From Acidobacteriota bacterium (lineage in GTDB: Bacteria; Acidobacteriota; Blastocatellia; Pyrinomonadales; Pyrinomonadaceae): a stretch of DNA of 64,000 nt. Shown here piece after piece: positions 1 to 9,096 of this stretch. Location: assembly GCA_025463135.1 (NCBI GenBank), contig JAOAPY010000013.1, forward strand, positions 124,001-188,000, read 5' to 3'. Numbering within the stretch: position 1 is the stretch's first letter; each line of letters begins with the position of its first letter. The notes under the pieces are model-generated. The model saw only the letters and a list, made by a program, of their open reading frames with translations. It ran no database searches and was not told the origin of the DNA. Position numbers and translations under genes: made by a program.

Positions 1-1100
1 ACTCCGGCCACTTTCAAAAATTGCCGCGCCTGCTCCAAACCATTCTGCCCGGTGACCGCATCGACGACCAGCAGTGTTTCATGTGGCGCGCTTTCAACTT
101 CGCGAGCGGCGACACGCTTCATCTTTTCCAGTTCGGACATCAGATTGGACTTCGTATGCAGCCGGCCGGCGGTATCGACTATTAACACATCCGAGCCGCG
201 CGCCTTGGCTGCCTTCAATGAATCAAATAACACAGCCGCGGGATCCGTTCCCTGCTTCTGTTGAATCAGCGGTACGCCGGTGCGTTCAGCCCAAATCGCC
301 AACTGCTCAGACGCGGCCGCGCGAAAAGTGTCTGCGGCACAAATCAAAACGTCGTTGCCTTCGGCCTTGATTCGCTGGGCGAGTTTACCGATGGTGGTTG
401 TCTTGCCGACACCATTTACGCCAACGATCATCATCACATAAGGCGACACGTTTTCAGGAATACTGGTTTCAGAAGCAATGCCCTGCGCTTCGGCAGCGTG
501 CAGGATCTTCAAGAGCTCATCTTTGATGGCCTGCTTGAGAGCCTCGATATCGTTAATCGATTTTCGCGCGATGCCCCGCCGCACGTTATCCAGAATTTCC
601 AGCGTTGTGGTGACACCGATGTCAGTCGCAATCAGGGCCTCTTCCAGTTCATCGAGCAATTCCTCGTCGATCTGCTTTCGTCCCTGAAAAACAGTATCCA
701 GCTTTTCCGAAAGTGATTCCCGCGTCGCCGCCACTGCACGACGAAAGCGTGCCGAAAATTCCTGCTCCAGCGCCGCCTCCTGCGCCTGCAGTTCTTCGAT
801 CGAAAGATTGAGCCCCAGAACTGAGGTCTGGAACGGCGATCGCGACGGAGCCGGTTTCGGGGCTTGCGGCACTTCACTCGCGGCGCGTTTTATGCCGCCG
901 CCGGAGGTGGCAGATGCCGGCGCTCGAGGGGTCGCTTCGATCCTGGCCTCGACCTTCGCCGGCGCTACTGGAACCGGAGTGCTGACCGCCGCCGGTGCAA
1001 CCTGCGAAGGTTCCGGAGCGGGCGTCGCTGCCGTCCGCGGCTCATTCAGGCCAAGCGTTACAAACTGATCCTTGCTCTTGCGTTTCCAAAAAAGTCCCAT
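1..1100 (-). CDS. ftsY: FtsY, signal recognition particle receptor GTPase (3' end cut by window edge)
   Basis: The reading frame is open from the ATG at 1100 to the window edge (366 codons). FtsY docks ribosome-SRP complexes at the inner membrane and hydrolyses GTP during co-translational targeting. Seen: a Pro/Ala-rich linker (residues about 15-95), the helical N domain (about 100-200), the P-loop [10 protein letters not shown] from residue 227, the DTAGR switch near 309 and the TGQ motif near 352. The final G-domain helices lie beyond base 1. The short N-terminal acidic A domain seen in E. coli is replaced by the Pro/Ala linker, as in many non-proteobacteria. There is no strong Shine-Dalgarno. 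Identity is certain from the SRP-GTPase motifs; the FtsY N-terminal extension and lack of an M domain separate it from Ffh. Confidence 0.96.
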   Translation of the reverse strand, partial: MGLFWKRKSKDQFVTLGLNEPRTAATPAPEPSQVAPAAVSTPVPVAPAKVEARIEATPRAPASATSGGGIKRAASEVPQAPKPAPSRSPFQTSVLGLNLSIEELQAQEAALEQEFSARFRRAVAATRESLSEKLDTVFQGRKQIDEELLDELEEALIATDIGVTTTLEILDNVRRGIARKSINDIEALKQAIKDELLKILHAAEAQGIASETSIPENVSPYVMMIVGVNGVGKTTTIGKLAQRIKAEGNDVLICAADTFRAAASEQLAIWAERTGVPLIQQKQGTDPAAVLFDSLKAAKARGSDVLIVDTAGRLHTKSNLMSELEKMKRVAAREVESAPHETLLVVDAVTGQNGLEQARQFLKVAG

Positions 1101-1324
1101 ATCTGGTCCACTAAGCCCGATGATTGCTAATTCAGGGATGAATGAAAGCGTCGATTATAAGCAGAACAACCGCATCCCCACAAAAAGGGTGCGGTTATGA
1201 GGACTGCTTCAGTTTAATCTGGTGAGGAAATCCTGGTTTGGGGGAGCGAGTAGTGACTATAGCCAGCGATTGAAACCGCGCGAGAATGAGAGGACCCTGG
1301 CTATTAAGTCGTCTGCCGCTCGTG

Positions 1325-3169
1325 CTACGAAACTGAAACAGCTTCAAGTGCGGACGGAATTTTAGGAGGCGAAGCTGAGGGCACGTCGCCGTTTCCACTG
1401 GCAGGTTTCTTCAGGCGCACCGACCCGGGTCGTATCTGTCCTTCCTCACATGCGGCCACGAACGCGGCAACCACACGCTCATCGTAGCGGGTGCCCACAA
1501 AACTCTTGATCCGTTCGATCGCATCCTCGAACTTCAGAGCCTGTTGATAAGGACGATCCGTGGTCATGGCATCAAAGGTGTCAGCAACGGAAACGATGCG
1601 CGCCATGAGTGGAATCTCGTCACCTTTGAGACCTTGCGGGTATCCTTGCCCGTTGATCATTTCATGGTGCATGTACATGCCGGGCAGAAACTCTTTCATC
1701 GCCGGGATTTGTGACATGATCTTGTAGCCCTTCTGCGGATGCTGCTTCATGATCGTAAACTCTTCATCCGTCAGCGCTGAAGGCTTCTTGAGGATCACAT
1801 CGTCAATACCGATCTTGCCTACGTCATGCAGCACCGCGCTGATGCGGATCTTTTCAACTTCGTCGTCAGGCAAGCCGAGACGCTGAGCGATAGCAATTGA
1901 GAAACGTGAGACTCGCTCGGAATGGCCGCGTGTATATGGATCCTTGCCGTCAATCGCCGCTGCCAGGCTCTTAACTGTTCCCAGGAACAACTGACGGTTC
2001 TCCGCCGCTGAAGCTTGCAGATCTTTAATGTAACGTTCGACTTGATCGGTCATAACGTTGAACGACTGACCCAGCTCGCCAAGCTCCGTGCGACTGCGCA
2101 CTTCAATGCGCTGGGAGAAATCTCCTGAGGCGATGCGATGAGCGGCGGCCGCCAATTGCTGAACCGGCTGCGTCAACTTCCTGGCAAAAAAGAAACCGAC
2201 CAGAATCGTCAGGATGGACACAACCAAACTTATCCAGAAAGTTTGCCGCCGCATATCCGCCACTGAAGCAAGCGCAGCGGACTCGTCCTGAATGGCAATA
2301 ACGCCCAGTCGCGAATTCTTATCCAGTTCCGCCGTGGCGTATGAGCCCAGCATTTCCACAGAGTGGCCGTTGCGCACAGCGACGAACGGCGCCAGCGCCG
2401 ATTGCACCTGCGCTCCGGTTTCCTGCCAATCCTGGACCACCTTGAGATCGGTCATGGGCTTTTCAGAGAAAGCAACGCTTGGATCGGGATGAGCAACGGC
2501 GCGGCCATTCTGATCGACAACGAAAACCACCGGCAGTCCCGCGTCCAGCATTTCTCGTTCGTTTCTGGGGGTGAGTTGATGAACAGCTTTGAAGACTTCC
2601 TGGAAAGAAACAATTGCGATTACCGCCCCGACAACATCACTATTTCCCACGCCGCCCATTATCGGAGCGGCAACCGTCAATCCCATCTCCTGACCTGAGC
2701 GAATAATCTGCGGCCGGCTAACCACCAGGCCTTTACCACTCATCCGCGCCAGCACCGCGGCGACTCGTTCATCCACTTCTTCCCGTTTTATGATGTCGAA
2801 CTGAAAGGCCCGGCGAAGTTCGCCGTCTACGGGCCAGATGGCCAGGGCGATGAGGTTCGGGTCATCCTGAAGAACTCGTTGCAGGCGATGTTCATAGCCC
2901 TGCTCGTTCAATGTTTTTATGCCGCCGGCAATCTCGAAGGCGCGTGCCAGTCCCGAGACAACGTCACGGTATCGCTGACCGTAGAGCTCGATCTGTCGCG
3001 CCTTGTCCTGCACCAATTGCGCCTGGTAACGTCCTTCTACCGAACGCAGCTCATCCGCGCTGCGACTCGACAAGAGCGTACCCGCCAACGCCAAAGGCAA
3101 AAGGCCGACGAGCAATAAGACGCCCAAAACAATGTAAAGAAGGCGAACTCGCCTCACATTCTCGAACAT
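1325..3169 (-). CDS. Membrane sensor with Cache-like, HAMP and HD-GYP domains (c-di-GMP phosphodiesterase type)
   Basis: 614 residues. TM1 is at about 8-30, followed by an extracytoplasmic double-Cache-like sensor (about 35-300), TM2 (about 308-328), HAMP (about 329-381) and a C-terminal HD-GYP domain. The metal-binding HD pair is H448-D449 inside HDVGKIG. The signature HHE (501-503) and GYP (509-511) are intact, so cyclic di-GMP hydrolysis to pGpG/GMP is expected from the family. The C-terminal tail is Pro/Ser-rich and probably disordered. It stands alone; a good minus-strand promoter (TTGACA, 17 nt, TAAGAT) lies about 100 bp upstream. The ligand cannot be told from sequence. Confidence 0.92.
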   Translation of the reverse strand: MFENVRRVRLLYIVLGVLLLVGLLPLALAGTLLSSRSADELRSVEGRYQAQLVQDKARQIELYGQRYRDVVSGLARAFEIAGGIKTLNEQGYEHRLQRVLQDDPNLIALAIWPVDGELRRAFQFDIIKREEVDERVAAVLARMSGKGLVVSRPQIIRSGQEMGLTVAAPIMGGVGNSDVVGAVIAIVSFQEVFKAVHQLTPRNEREMLDAGLPVVFVVDQNGRAVAHPDPSVAFSEKPMTDLKVVQDWQETGAQVQSALAPFVAVRNGHSVEMLGSYATAELDKNSRLGVIAIQDESAALASVADMRRQTFWISLVVSILTILVGFFFARKLTQPVQQLAAAAHRIASGDFSQRIEVRSRTELGELGQSFNVMTDQVERYIKDLQASAAENRQLFLGTVKSLAAAIDGKDPYTRGHSERVSRFSIAIAQRLGLPDDEVEKIRISAVLHDVGKIGIDDVILKKPSALTDEEFTIMKQHPQKGYKIMSQIPAMKEFLPGMYMHHEMINGQGYPQGLKGDEIPLMARIVSVADTFDAMTTDRPYQQALKFEDAIERIKSFVGTRYDERVVAAFVAACEEGQIRPGSVRLKKPASGNGDVPSASPPKIPSALEAVSVS

Positions 3170-3269
3170 AAGTGTAAATGAAAGCTTCGGACCAAAGTGT
3201 CGGCGAGAGTCGCGCTGGGGCAGGTCGTCCTAAAACGGGGGGAAATCGGCTGGCTTCAGCCCGCAGTTC

Positions 3270-3298
3270 ATCTTATCGGGCCGAAAGTGGAGTGTCAA
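3270..3298 (-). promoter_or_regulatory. Sigma70-type promoter for the HD-GYP sensor gene
   Basis: Read on the minus strand: TTGACA at 3298-3293, a 17-nt spacer, TAAGAT at 3275-3270. It is about 100 bp before the HD-GYP start, correctly oriented. Both hexamers are close to consensus. Not experimentally supported. Confidence 0.6.
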
Positions 3299-3395
3299 CG
3301 TGTTTTGTCCTTTTAAAACATTGTAAGGCTGTGTACTTAGCAGTGTTTCGGGGTGTATTCTTCCTGCGCATATCCAAATGGTGACGAATAGGTGG

Positions 3396-3427
3396 CGAGA
3401 ATCAGGTAGGGACCGAGCTGATTCTCG
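3396..3427. repeat. Hairpin in the 3170-3580 intergenic space
   Basis: Ten-base arms (CGAGAATCAG / CTGATTCTCG) around a 12-nt loop. No T-run follows, so it is not a classic terminator. It lies between the divergent HD-GYP and sigma-factor genes. Apart from this and the HD-GYP promoter I see nothing else in this roughly 400-bp gap. Confidence 0.5.
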
Positions 3428-3583
3428 TTGATCTTAATAGACTTATCCGCTAATTGCTGCGTCTAAATGGTCGAGCGGCAGAATTGCAGCGCCCGCTTTT
3501 GAAATTCGAACGCGTGGCCGCCAGGGCCAGCGCAGCGAGGAACCGAAACGGCTACGAGCGACGAGCAAATCGTAGAGCTGGCA

Positions 3584-4120
3584 TTGACCGGAGATGCGGA
3601 CGCTTTCGGCGAGATTGTTCGTCGTTGGGAGCGGCGTATCTTTGCGCTTGCGTTCGGGATGCTGGGCCGTGAAGAAGATGCGCGCGATGCGACACAGGAG
3701 ACCTTCATGGCCGCCTTTCGCAACCTGCGCAATTTTCGTGGCGAGGCAAAGGTTTCATCATGGTTGCATCGGATCGCAATAAATCAATGCATCACGCGAC
3801 AGCGCAGAGCAAAAGTCCGCAGTGAAGCGCCGCTTGATGACGAAACAGAGAAGGATGCCGCGAGTTTTGCAACACCTGTCGAGGTTTCACCGGCACGCGT
3901 GGTCGAGGGTCTGGAGAGAACCGTGGCCGTCAGATTGGCAGTTAACAGTCTGCCCCTCGAGTTGCGCCAGGTAATCGTAATGAAGGAGTTCGAAGAATTA
4001 ACTTTTCGAGAGATAGCCGATGCTCTCGGATTGCCGCTGAGCACAGTCAAGAGCCGTTTGTACACGGCGCTGCGGCAACTGCAGATGCGATTGCAGAAAT
4101 TCGGCAATGAGGCTGCCTGA
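3584..4120 (+). CDS. ECF-type RNA polymerase sigma factor
   Basis: 178 residues from a TTG. Region 2 (about residues 5-66) includes ...DATQETFMAAFRNL..., and region 4 (about 120-172) carries LPLELRQVIVMKEFEELTF then the HTH ...GLPLSTVKSRLYTALRQL. It should direct core polymerase to a small regulon and be held by the anti-sigma factor encoded 24 bp downstream. The start is uncertain. Homology-like sequence continues upstream in frame (TSDEQIVELAL, a typical sigma N-terminus) to a stop at 3500, but that segment has no ATG, GTG or TTG. A GAGGA-type ribosome site at 3537-3542 precedes ACG codons at 3548 and 3554. Either a rare start codon is used or the protein begins at TTG 3584. Confidence 0.88.
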   Translation: MTGDADAFGEIVRRWERRIFALAFGMLGREEDARDATQETFMAAFRNLRNFRGEAKVSSWLHRIAINQCITRQRRAKVRSEAPLDDETEKDAASFATPVEVSPARVVEGLERTVAVRLAVNSLPLELRQVIVMKEFEELTFREIADALGLPLSTVKSRLYTALRQLQMRLQKFGNEAA

Positions 4121-4144
4121 TCCCCGGGCAGGTGGGAGTCAAAG

Positions 4145-4888
4145 ATGAAAGACACGACTGAAACAATTTGTGACCGCAATGATGACCTGATTGCCTTTCT
4201 CTATCACGAATTAGACGAGAAAGGCGCTCGCAACTTCCAGCGACACCTGCTGGAGTGCGTTCGTTGCGAAAGAGACCTTGCATCGTTTGGCGAGATTCGC
4301 GAGTCAATCTTGACTTGGCGCGAAGCCTCGCTGGGGGCGGCCAGTTCGATTGAAGCCATGAACGGTCGCCAGTCGGCGTTTGCTGAAGCAGTTGTGGCAA
4401 GAGCGCCGAGGCACCCTTCCGCCCTGGCAGCGATTCGCGAATTTTTCAGCCTTTCACCGATGTGGATGAAGGGCGCCGCCGTCTTTGCCTCACTGTTGTT
4501 CTGTCTCTGTGCCGCGTTGGCAATCGTGTACGTGAAAGGTCGGGACTCGGTTGTGGTGCAATCGCCGAGTGATAAGATTTATTCCAGGCAGGAACTGGAC
4601 ACTGAGGTGGCCAGGGCGCTGCAGATCAAGACCGAGGAGTCAAGGAACGCGCAGAATGATCAGGCGGCAAAGGCGCCGGTGAAGGCTGTGGATAGCGCGC
4701 TCCCGAAAAAACGAAGTAGTGGTAGCCGCCATTTGGAGCCGGCAGGATATGCTGTGACCACAAAGGGTTTGCGCAAACCGCTGACGCGACAGGAAAGGCG
4801 TGAACTGGCTGCCGATCTTGGCTTGCTGGTTTCGCTGGATGACGAGGATCTGGATCTCGTGACTGATAGGATCACTCGGGCGCCATAG
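4145..4888 (+). CDS. Zinc-finger anti-sigma factor, single-pass membrane protein
   Basis: 247 residues. The N-terminal anti-sigma zinc finger carries HLLECVRC (the HxxxCxxC motif, about residues 35-42), which in this family (ZAS) clamps the sigma factor. One TM helix lies near 113-132 (FASLLFCLCAALAIVYV), followed by a Lys/Ala-rich extracytoplasmic part. It begins 24 bp after the sigma gene stop, the usual sigma/anti-sigma arrangement, and is followed by a Spy-like periplasmic protein. I infer that envelope stress releases the sigma factor. The first helix and ligands are seen; the partner assignment rests on gene order. Confidence 0.85.
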   Translation: MKDTTETICDRNDDLIAFLYHELDEKGARNFQRHLLECVRCERDLASFGEIRESILTWREASLGAASSIEAMNGRQSAFAEAVVARAPRHPSALAAIREFFSLSPMWMKGAAVFASLLFCLCAALAIVYVKGRDSVVVQSPSDKIYSRQELDTEVARALQIKTEESRNAQNDQAAKAPVKAVDSALPKKRSSGSRHLEPAGYAVTTKGLRKPLTRQERRELAADLGLLVSLDDEDLDLVTDRITRAP

Positions 4889-4970
4889 GAACACCCAGCC
4901 CTTTGCCCCATAAGGTGCTCGCGCCGGCGTTTTGGCGCCGCGAACGAAATGGAATTGATGAGAGGTAAAC

Positions 4971-5561
4971 ATGAAGAAGATCATTAACAGAGGAATTTGG
5001 TCACTGCCTGTACTTGCACTGGGCCTGGCCTTCATTGCTCCCTCCTCCTTATTGGCATCGCCTGTGTGCGGCATGCCTCAGCAACCTCAGGAGGCTAATG
5101 CTCAACCAGCCGTCGCTCCGCAGGATCCGATTGCGCAGCTCAATCTGAGCCCTGAGCAGCGACAGGCAATACGAGCGATTCGCGAACAAAACAAGGAAGA
5201 GAGAGCAGCGATTAACAGGCGCGTACGCGAAACGCAGCTGGCGCTGGATCAGGCTCTGGATTCCGAAAACCCTAATGAGTCCCTGATTGAACAACGGGCG
5301 CGCGAAAATGGTGAAGCCCAGGCTGCGTCGATCCGTTTGCGCGCCTTGACCGAAACCAGAATTCGGCGGGTTCTCACGCCGGAGCAGGTCAAAACCTTAC
5401 GGCAGTTGCGGGCGCAGGCGCAGTTACTGAGAAGAGAGCAGCGGCTTGAGAATCGGGCCAATGAGGGCCGAGGCATGAACGGACGCGCGCTACCCAATCA
5501 GCGCAATGGCATATTGCCGGGAAGCCGTCGCGACAACCTGTTGCGCAGGCCGAGGCAGTAA
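4971..5561 (+). CDS. Spy/CpxP-like periplasmic protein (LTXXQ family)
   Basis: 196 residues: signal peptide (about 1-30, ending near LLASPVCG), then a long helical, Arg/Gln/Glu-rich body. Two copies of the family hallmark are visible, LSPEQRQAIRAI near residue 60 and LTPEQVKTLRQL near 136, as in Spy/CpxP/ZraP proteins, which are periplasmic chaperones or stress sensors. The basic C-terminal tail (about 150-196, Arg/Asn-rich) is low in complexity. A GAGG-type ribosome site precedes the ATG. As third gene after sigma and anti-sigma it is probably the output of that envelope-stress circuit. Confidence 0.8.
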   Translation: MKKIINRGIWSLPVLALGLAFIAPSSLLASPVCGMPQQPQEANAQPAVAPQDPIAQLNLSPEQRQAIRAIREQNKEERAAINRRVRETQLALDQALDSENPNESLIEQRARENGEAQAASIRLRALTETRIRRVLTPEQVKTLRQLRAQAQLLRREQRLENRANEGRGMNGRALPNQRNGILPGSRRDNLLRRPRQ

Positions 5562-5569
5562 GCCGTGTT

Positions 5570-5672
5570 TGTTCTTTGTTCTTAGCTCTTTGTTTTTTGG
5601 TGCCTGGTTCTTTTGTCAATGATTCTGTGGCCCTGAGCCAGGAGTCCAAGAACTAAGTACAAAGTACTGATC
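5570..5672. repeat. Imperfect inverted repeat after the Spy-like gene
   Basis: Left arm includes TTTGTTCTTTGTTCTTAGCT, right arm AAGAACTAAGTACAAAGTAC, separated by about 55 bp. This is an extended, skewed palindrome of the kind found in many intergenic gaps here. The rest of the 5562-5879 gap holds no gene I can support. Confidence 0.55.
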
Positions 5673-5879
5673 ATAAACTCCAGCATCACCCTCCCTTCAC
5701 ACCCTCTTTTTCAGATTGCGCTTGACGCATCAAGCCCGTTTTGCGCATGATAAGCCGCTCTATAAATCGCAGCCCGACAAAGAATTCTCAGCAAGCATTC
5801 AGCGGGATCAAAAGGGCGCATCCGGCGCCGGCAAGTTGATATTCGATACCCGCTGACAGCAAGCTCGCCTAATCCATAA

Positions 5880-6644
5880 ATGAATATAGTTGCGCGCAAG
5901 CTGCTGGAATTGCAGGAAACCACCATTTTGGCGGCTCGCGCGATGGGCGGTGTCTTCAAACGTCCCCGCTACATTCCGGAATTGATTGCACAGATGGATG
6001 CGATCGGGGTCGGCTCGTTGACGATCATCATCCTAACCGGGTTTTTCACGGGCGGCGTTTTGACGGTGCAGACCTTTCCCACTCTCAAGTTGTACGGCGC
6101 CCAAAGTCAAACCGGATACCTTGTCGCGATTTCGCTCGTGCGCGAGCTGGGCCCGGTGTTGTGTGCATTGATGGTGACCGGACGAGTGGGCTCCGCCATA
6201 TCCGCGGAACTGGGGTCGATGGTCGTTTCGCAACAGATCGACGCGATGCGGGCACTCGGCACCGATCCGATACGCAAGTTGGTAGCGCCGCGACTCTTTG
6301 CACTGATTATTTCGCTGCCTCTATTGACTGTCATCGCCGATATGTTTGGCATCGGTGGCGGCTGGGTAACCGCTACAGCGCTTTATGACATTCCTTCAAG
6401 CGTCTTTATCAATTCAGTGCGCGATGGCATAACCTCAGACGATCTTATTGGAGGCATGGTAAAACCTCTTGTTTTTGCCTTTATCATCGGCACCGTGGCC
6501 TGCCGCCAGGGGCTTGGCACAGAGGGTGGAACTGTGGGCGTCGGTCGATCCACTACGCGGGCGGTAGTAACCGCCTCAATCATAGTCATCATCGCCGACT
6601 ATTTCCTCGCCAAAGCCCTTCAGGTTATTCTAGGCACTACATAA
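5880..6644 (+). CDS. mlaE: MlaE-family lipid ABC transporter permease
   Basis: 254 residues, the usual length of MlaE/Ttg2B permeases. Five to six hydrophobic helices; the N-terminal interfacial helix precedes the conserved region around LVRELGPVLCALMVTGRVGS and the EIGSM-like AELGSMVVSQQIDAM segment (about 90-120). With MlaF and MlaD it forms the inner-membrane complex that moves phospholipids or other hydrophobic molecules between inner and outer membrane. First gene of the permease-ATPase-MCE set, all on the plus strand. The native substrate is unknown in this phylum. Confidence 0.92.
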   Translation: MNIVARKLLELQETTILAARAMGGVFKRPRYIPELIAQMDAIGVGSLTIIILTGFFTGGVLTVQTFPTLKLYGAQSQTGYLVAISLVRELGPVLCALMVTGRVGSAISAELGSMVVSQQIDAMRALGTDPIRKLVAPRLFALIISLPLLTVIADMFGIGGGWVTATALYDIPSSVFINSVRDGITSDDLIGGMVKPLVFAFIIGTVACRQGLGTEGGTVGVGRSTTRAVVTASIIVIIADYFLAKALQVILGTT

Positions 6645-6654
6645 TTCGTATGCG

Positions 6655-6755
6655 AGTGGCACGGGCGTCTCGCTCGTGTGTGGCTGGCGGGACTTATTTT
6701 GAAGTAAATGATGATTGATGTTCCACACGCAAATGGGCAGGATGCCCATGCCACG
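6655..6755. repeat. Palindromic repeat of the GTGGCACGGGCGTCTCGC family between mlaE and mlaF
   Basis: Outer arms GTGGCACGGGCG... and ...GGGCAGGATGCCCATGCCAC are inverted copies about 100 bp apart. The same core (cggGCGtcccGCccg) occurs at 12383, 33691-33772 and 40314. It separates two genes that should be co-transcribed. Confidence 0.65.
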
Positions 6756-6777
6756 TTGACCCTTGGTTGACCTTTTT

Positions 6778-7677
6778 ATGTCTTCGCAAATCTCTTCCCC
6801 GGAACATCTCCACGGTCAGGTAAGCGCCGCCGCCGCCGAGTCCACCTTCCACGAGATCGATGATCGCGATCGGGCCATACCGGCGATCGAATTCCGCGAC
6901 GTCCGTCTTGCCTTTGATGAACGCACCGTCCTGAACGGATTGAGCTTTAAGGTGATGAAGGGCGAGACAAAGATAATCCTGGGAGGGTCGGGCGGCGGCA
7001 AATCCACCATCATCAAGATCGTTCTGGGACTCCTGAAGCCTGATGCCGGGCAGGTGCTGGTCGACGGCGAGGACGTCACCAACTACAGCGAGATGGAGAT
7101 GATGAGCGTGCGCAAGAAGATCGGCATGGTCTTTCAGGAGGGCGCGCTGTTTGACTCGCTTTCGGTTTACGATAACGTCGCGTACCGCCTGCACGAACAA
7201 AATGTCCCCGAAGACGAAGTTGAAAAGGAAGTAAGACGCATGCTTCGCTTCGTCAATCTCGAAGACGCAATCGATAAGATGCCGGCCGAATTGTCAGGGG
7301 GCATGCGGCGCCGCGTGGGCATTGCACGCGCCTTGATTGGCGATCCGAAGATTGTTCTTTTTGACGAACCCACAGCCGGCCTTGATCCGCCTACAGCGCG
7401 CACTATTTGCGAACTGGCGATGAAGCTGCGCGACCTCGAGGACGTGTCGTCAATTTTTGTGACGCACGAAATGAACAATCTCGATTATCTCTGCTCGGAA
7501 TACGCCGTCGTAAACGAAAAGGGCGAGGTCGTCTTTGAAAAAGAAGGCGAACGTCTTTGTCTGATTAACAGCAAGGTTTTGATGATGCGCGAGGGAAATA
7601 TTATCTTCAGCGGCACAGACGAGAGGTTGCGAAAGGCCGACGACCAGTACATTCGAAAGTTCCTGCGGGGACATTGA
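6778..7677 (+). CDS. mlaF: MlaF-family ABC transporter ATPase
   Basis: 299 residues from the ATG at 6778; a TTG 15 bp upstream is also in frame. Walker [10 protein letters not shown] (about residue 72), the Q-loop (MVFQEGALF), signature LSGGMRRR (about 174) and Walker [14 protein letters not shown] (about 195) are intact, with the H-loop in VTHEM. It powers the MlaE permease. An N-terminal stretch of about 40 residues before the first beta strand is longer than in E. coli MlaF. It is separated from mlaE by a 130-bp gap that holds a palindromic repeat. Confidence 0.93.
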   Translation: MSSQISSPEHLHGQVSAAAAESTFHEIDDRDRAIPAIEFRDVRLAFDERTVLNGLSFKVMKGETKIILGGSGGGKSTIIKIVLGLLKPDAGQVLVDGEDVTNYSEMEMMSVRKKIGMVFQEGALFDSLSVYDNVAYRLHEQNVPEDEVEKEVRRMLRFVNLEDAIDKMPAELSGGMRRRVGIARALIGDPKIVLFDEPTAGLDPPTARTICELAMKLRDLEDVSSIFVTHEMNNLDYLCSEYAVVNEKGEVVFEKEGERLCLINSKVLMMREGNIIFSGTDERLRKADDQYIRKFLRGH

Positions 7678-7845
7678 GAAGAAAGGGTGAAGGATGAGGG
7701 TCGAGGGATGAAAGACTGACACGGGAACAGGGACGCGGATACACGGGGAGGTCTGGCATTAGTTTTTCTTTTATTCTCCGCGGCTCCGTGTCGCCAACTC
7801 CGAGTCTATTATTGATTCTTCATACTTCATCCTTTATTAAACGTT
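7678..7845. repeat. Extended palindromic/low-complexity element between mlaF and mlaD
   Basis: Left part GGTGAAGGATGAGGG..., right part ...CTTCATACTTCATCCTTTA, with an inner pair ACACGGGAACAGGGACGCGG / CCGCGGCTCCGTGTC. The whole gap reads as a long imperfect hairpin. No gene seen. Confidence 0.5.
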
Positions 7846-8991
7846 ATGCCAAAAACAAGAAAATCTGTAAGCCTTAGCGAATTACGCGTGGGACTACTCG
7901 TGTTGGTCTCAATCGTGATCCTGGTCCTGCTTATTCTCAACGCCTCGGGTGACATCAATCCCTTCGCCAAAAAACTTCATCTGAAGGCGCGCTTTGGCGA
8001 TGCAAATGGCTTGCGTGAAGGTTCTGAAGTGCGTCTGGCCGGCGTGCGGGTTGGCAAGGTGGATAAGATCACGCTGTTGCCACCCTCCGATGTTCCTAAC
8101 GCTCCCCGAGTCGAGGCGTCGCTGGTAATTAGCAGTACGATCGATGGCCGGCCCGCGACCGAACGAATTCGCACGGACTCGACGGCGCAGCAAGGTTCAC
8201 CCAGTTTGCTGGGGAACGAGATGCTGATCAACATCACACCCGGCACTGCCCTGGGCCAACCGGTCAAGGACTACGCGATTCTTCCCTCTTCATCGTCGAA
8301 CACCGTCAACGACTTTGCTACGTCGGGAACCGACCTGGCCCAACGGCTGAGCAAGCTCTCTGATGAAATCAGTATCATCGTCCGCAATGTAAAGGAAGGC
8401 AAAGGTACGGTTGGGCATCTGTTCAATGATGAATCGCTCTACAACAATCTCAACACAACGATTCGCGAGACGGAAGACCTGATGGTCCAGATCAGATCCG
8501 GCCAGGGCTCTGCGGGTAAGTTCGTCAACGACCCGGCCCTCTACAACAACGCGAACGAAATCGCGAAGAATCTAAAGTTGCTTTCGGATGATTTGCGCAG
8601 CGGCAAGGGAACGGCGGGCAAGCTGCTCAACGACGACGAATTCTATAACCGGATAAATCATATTGCCGATCGGGTCGACACCTCGGTAGATCAAATCAAC
8701 GACATCGTGGCCGATATTAATGCCGGACGCGGCACGGCCGGGAAACTTCTCAAAGACGAGCAACTCTATAACGATGCCCGCGCCGCAATCGCCAAATTCA
8801 ACACGGCCGCCGAGCGCATTGACAATGTCGTCGCCTCCGCGCAGCGCGGCGAAGGCACCGTCGGCAAACTGCTGACTGACGAAACCCTCTATTCAAACGT
8901 CAACCAACTCTCATCCGAAAGCGTCAAGCTCCTGTACGACTTTCGCCAAAACCCAAAGAAGTACCTGACGATCAAGTTCCAGCTGTTTTAG
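7846..8991 (+). CDS. mlaD: MlaD/MCE-family substrate-binding protein
   Basis: 381 residues. A single N-terminal TM anchor (about 17-35) is followed by the MCE domain (about 40-130, with ANGLREGSEVRLAGVRVGKV). After it come five copies of a G-x-G-[TS]-[AV]-GKL-x-x-D-x-x-[LF]-Y motif, starting near residues 184, 220, 253, 295 and 335, in a mainly helical region. The protein should hang in the periplasm and pass lipid to or from the MlaEF core. The repeated motif is typical of long MCE tails in Acidobacteria and Bacteroidetes; by analogy with other MCE proteins it could build a needle or spacer. Last gene of the set. Confidence 0.9.
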   Translation: MPKTRKSVSLSELRVGLLVLVSIVILVLLILNASGDINPFAKKLHLKARFGDANGLREGSEVRLAGVRVGKVDKITLLPPSDVPNAPRVEASLVISSTIDGRPATERIRTDSTAQQGSPSLLGNEMLINITPGTALGQPVKDYAILPSSSSNTVNDFATSGTDLAQRLSKLSDEISIIVRNVKEGKGTVGHLFNDESLYNNLNTTIRETEDLMVQIRSGQGSAGKFVNDPALYNNANEIAKNLKLLSDDLRSGKGTAGKLLNDDEFYNRINHIADRVDTSVDQINDIVADINAGRGTAGKLLKDEQLYNDARAAIAKFNTAAERIDNVVASAQRGEGTVGKLLTDETLYSNVNQLSSESVKLLYDFRQNPKKYLTIKFQLF

Positions 8992-9096
8992 GCATCAGCT
9001 TCCCGATGCCAAGATCACCTCTGGTGGGGCGGCTTCTGTCTCGTAGGTGCCATCTCAGCACCAACCGCCGCGAGGGGTAGTAACACAGGGGGAAGG

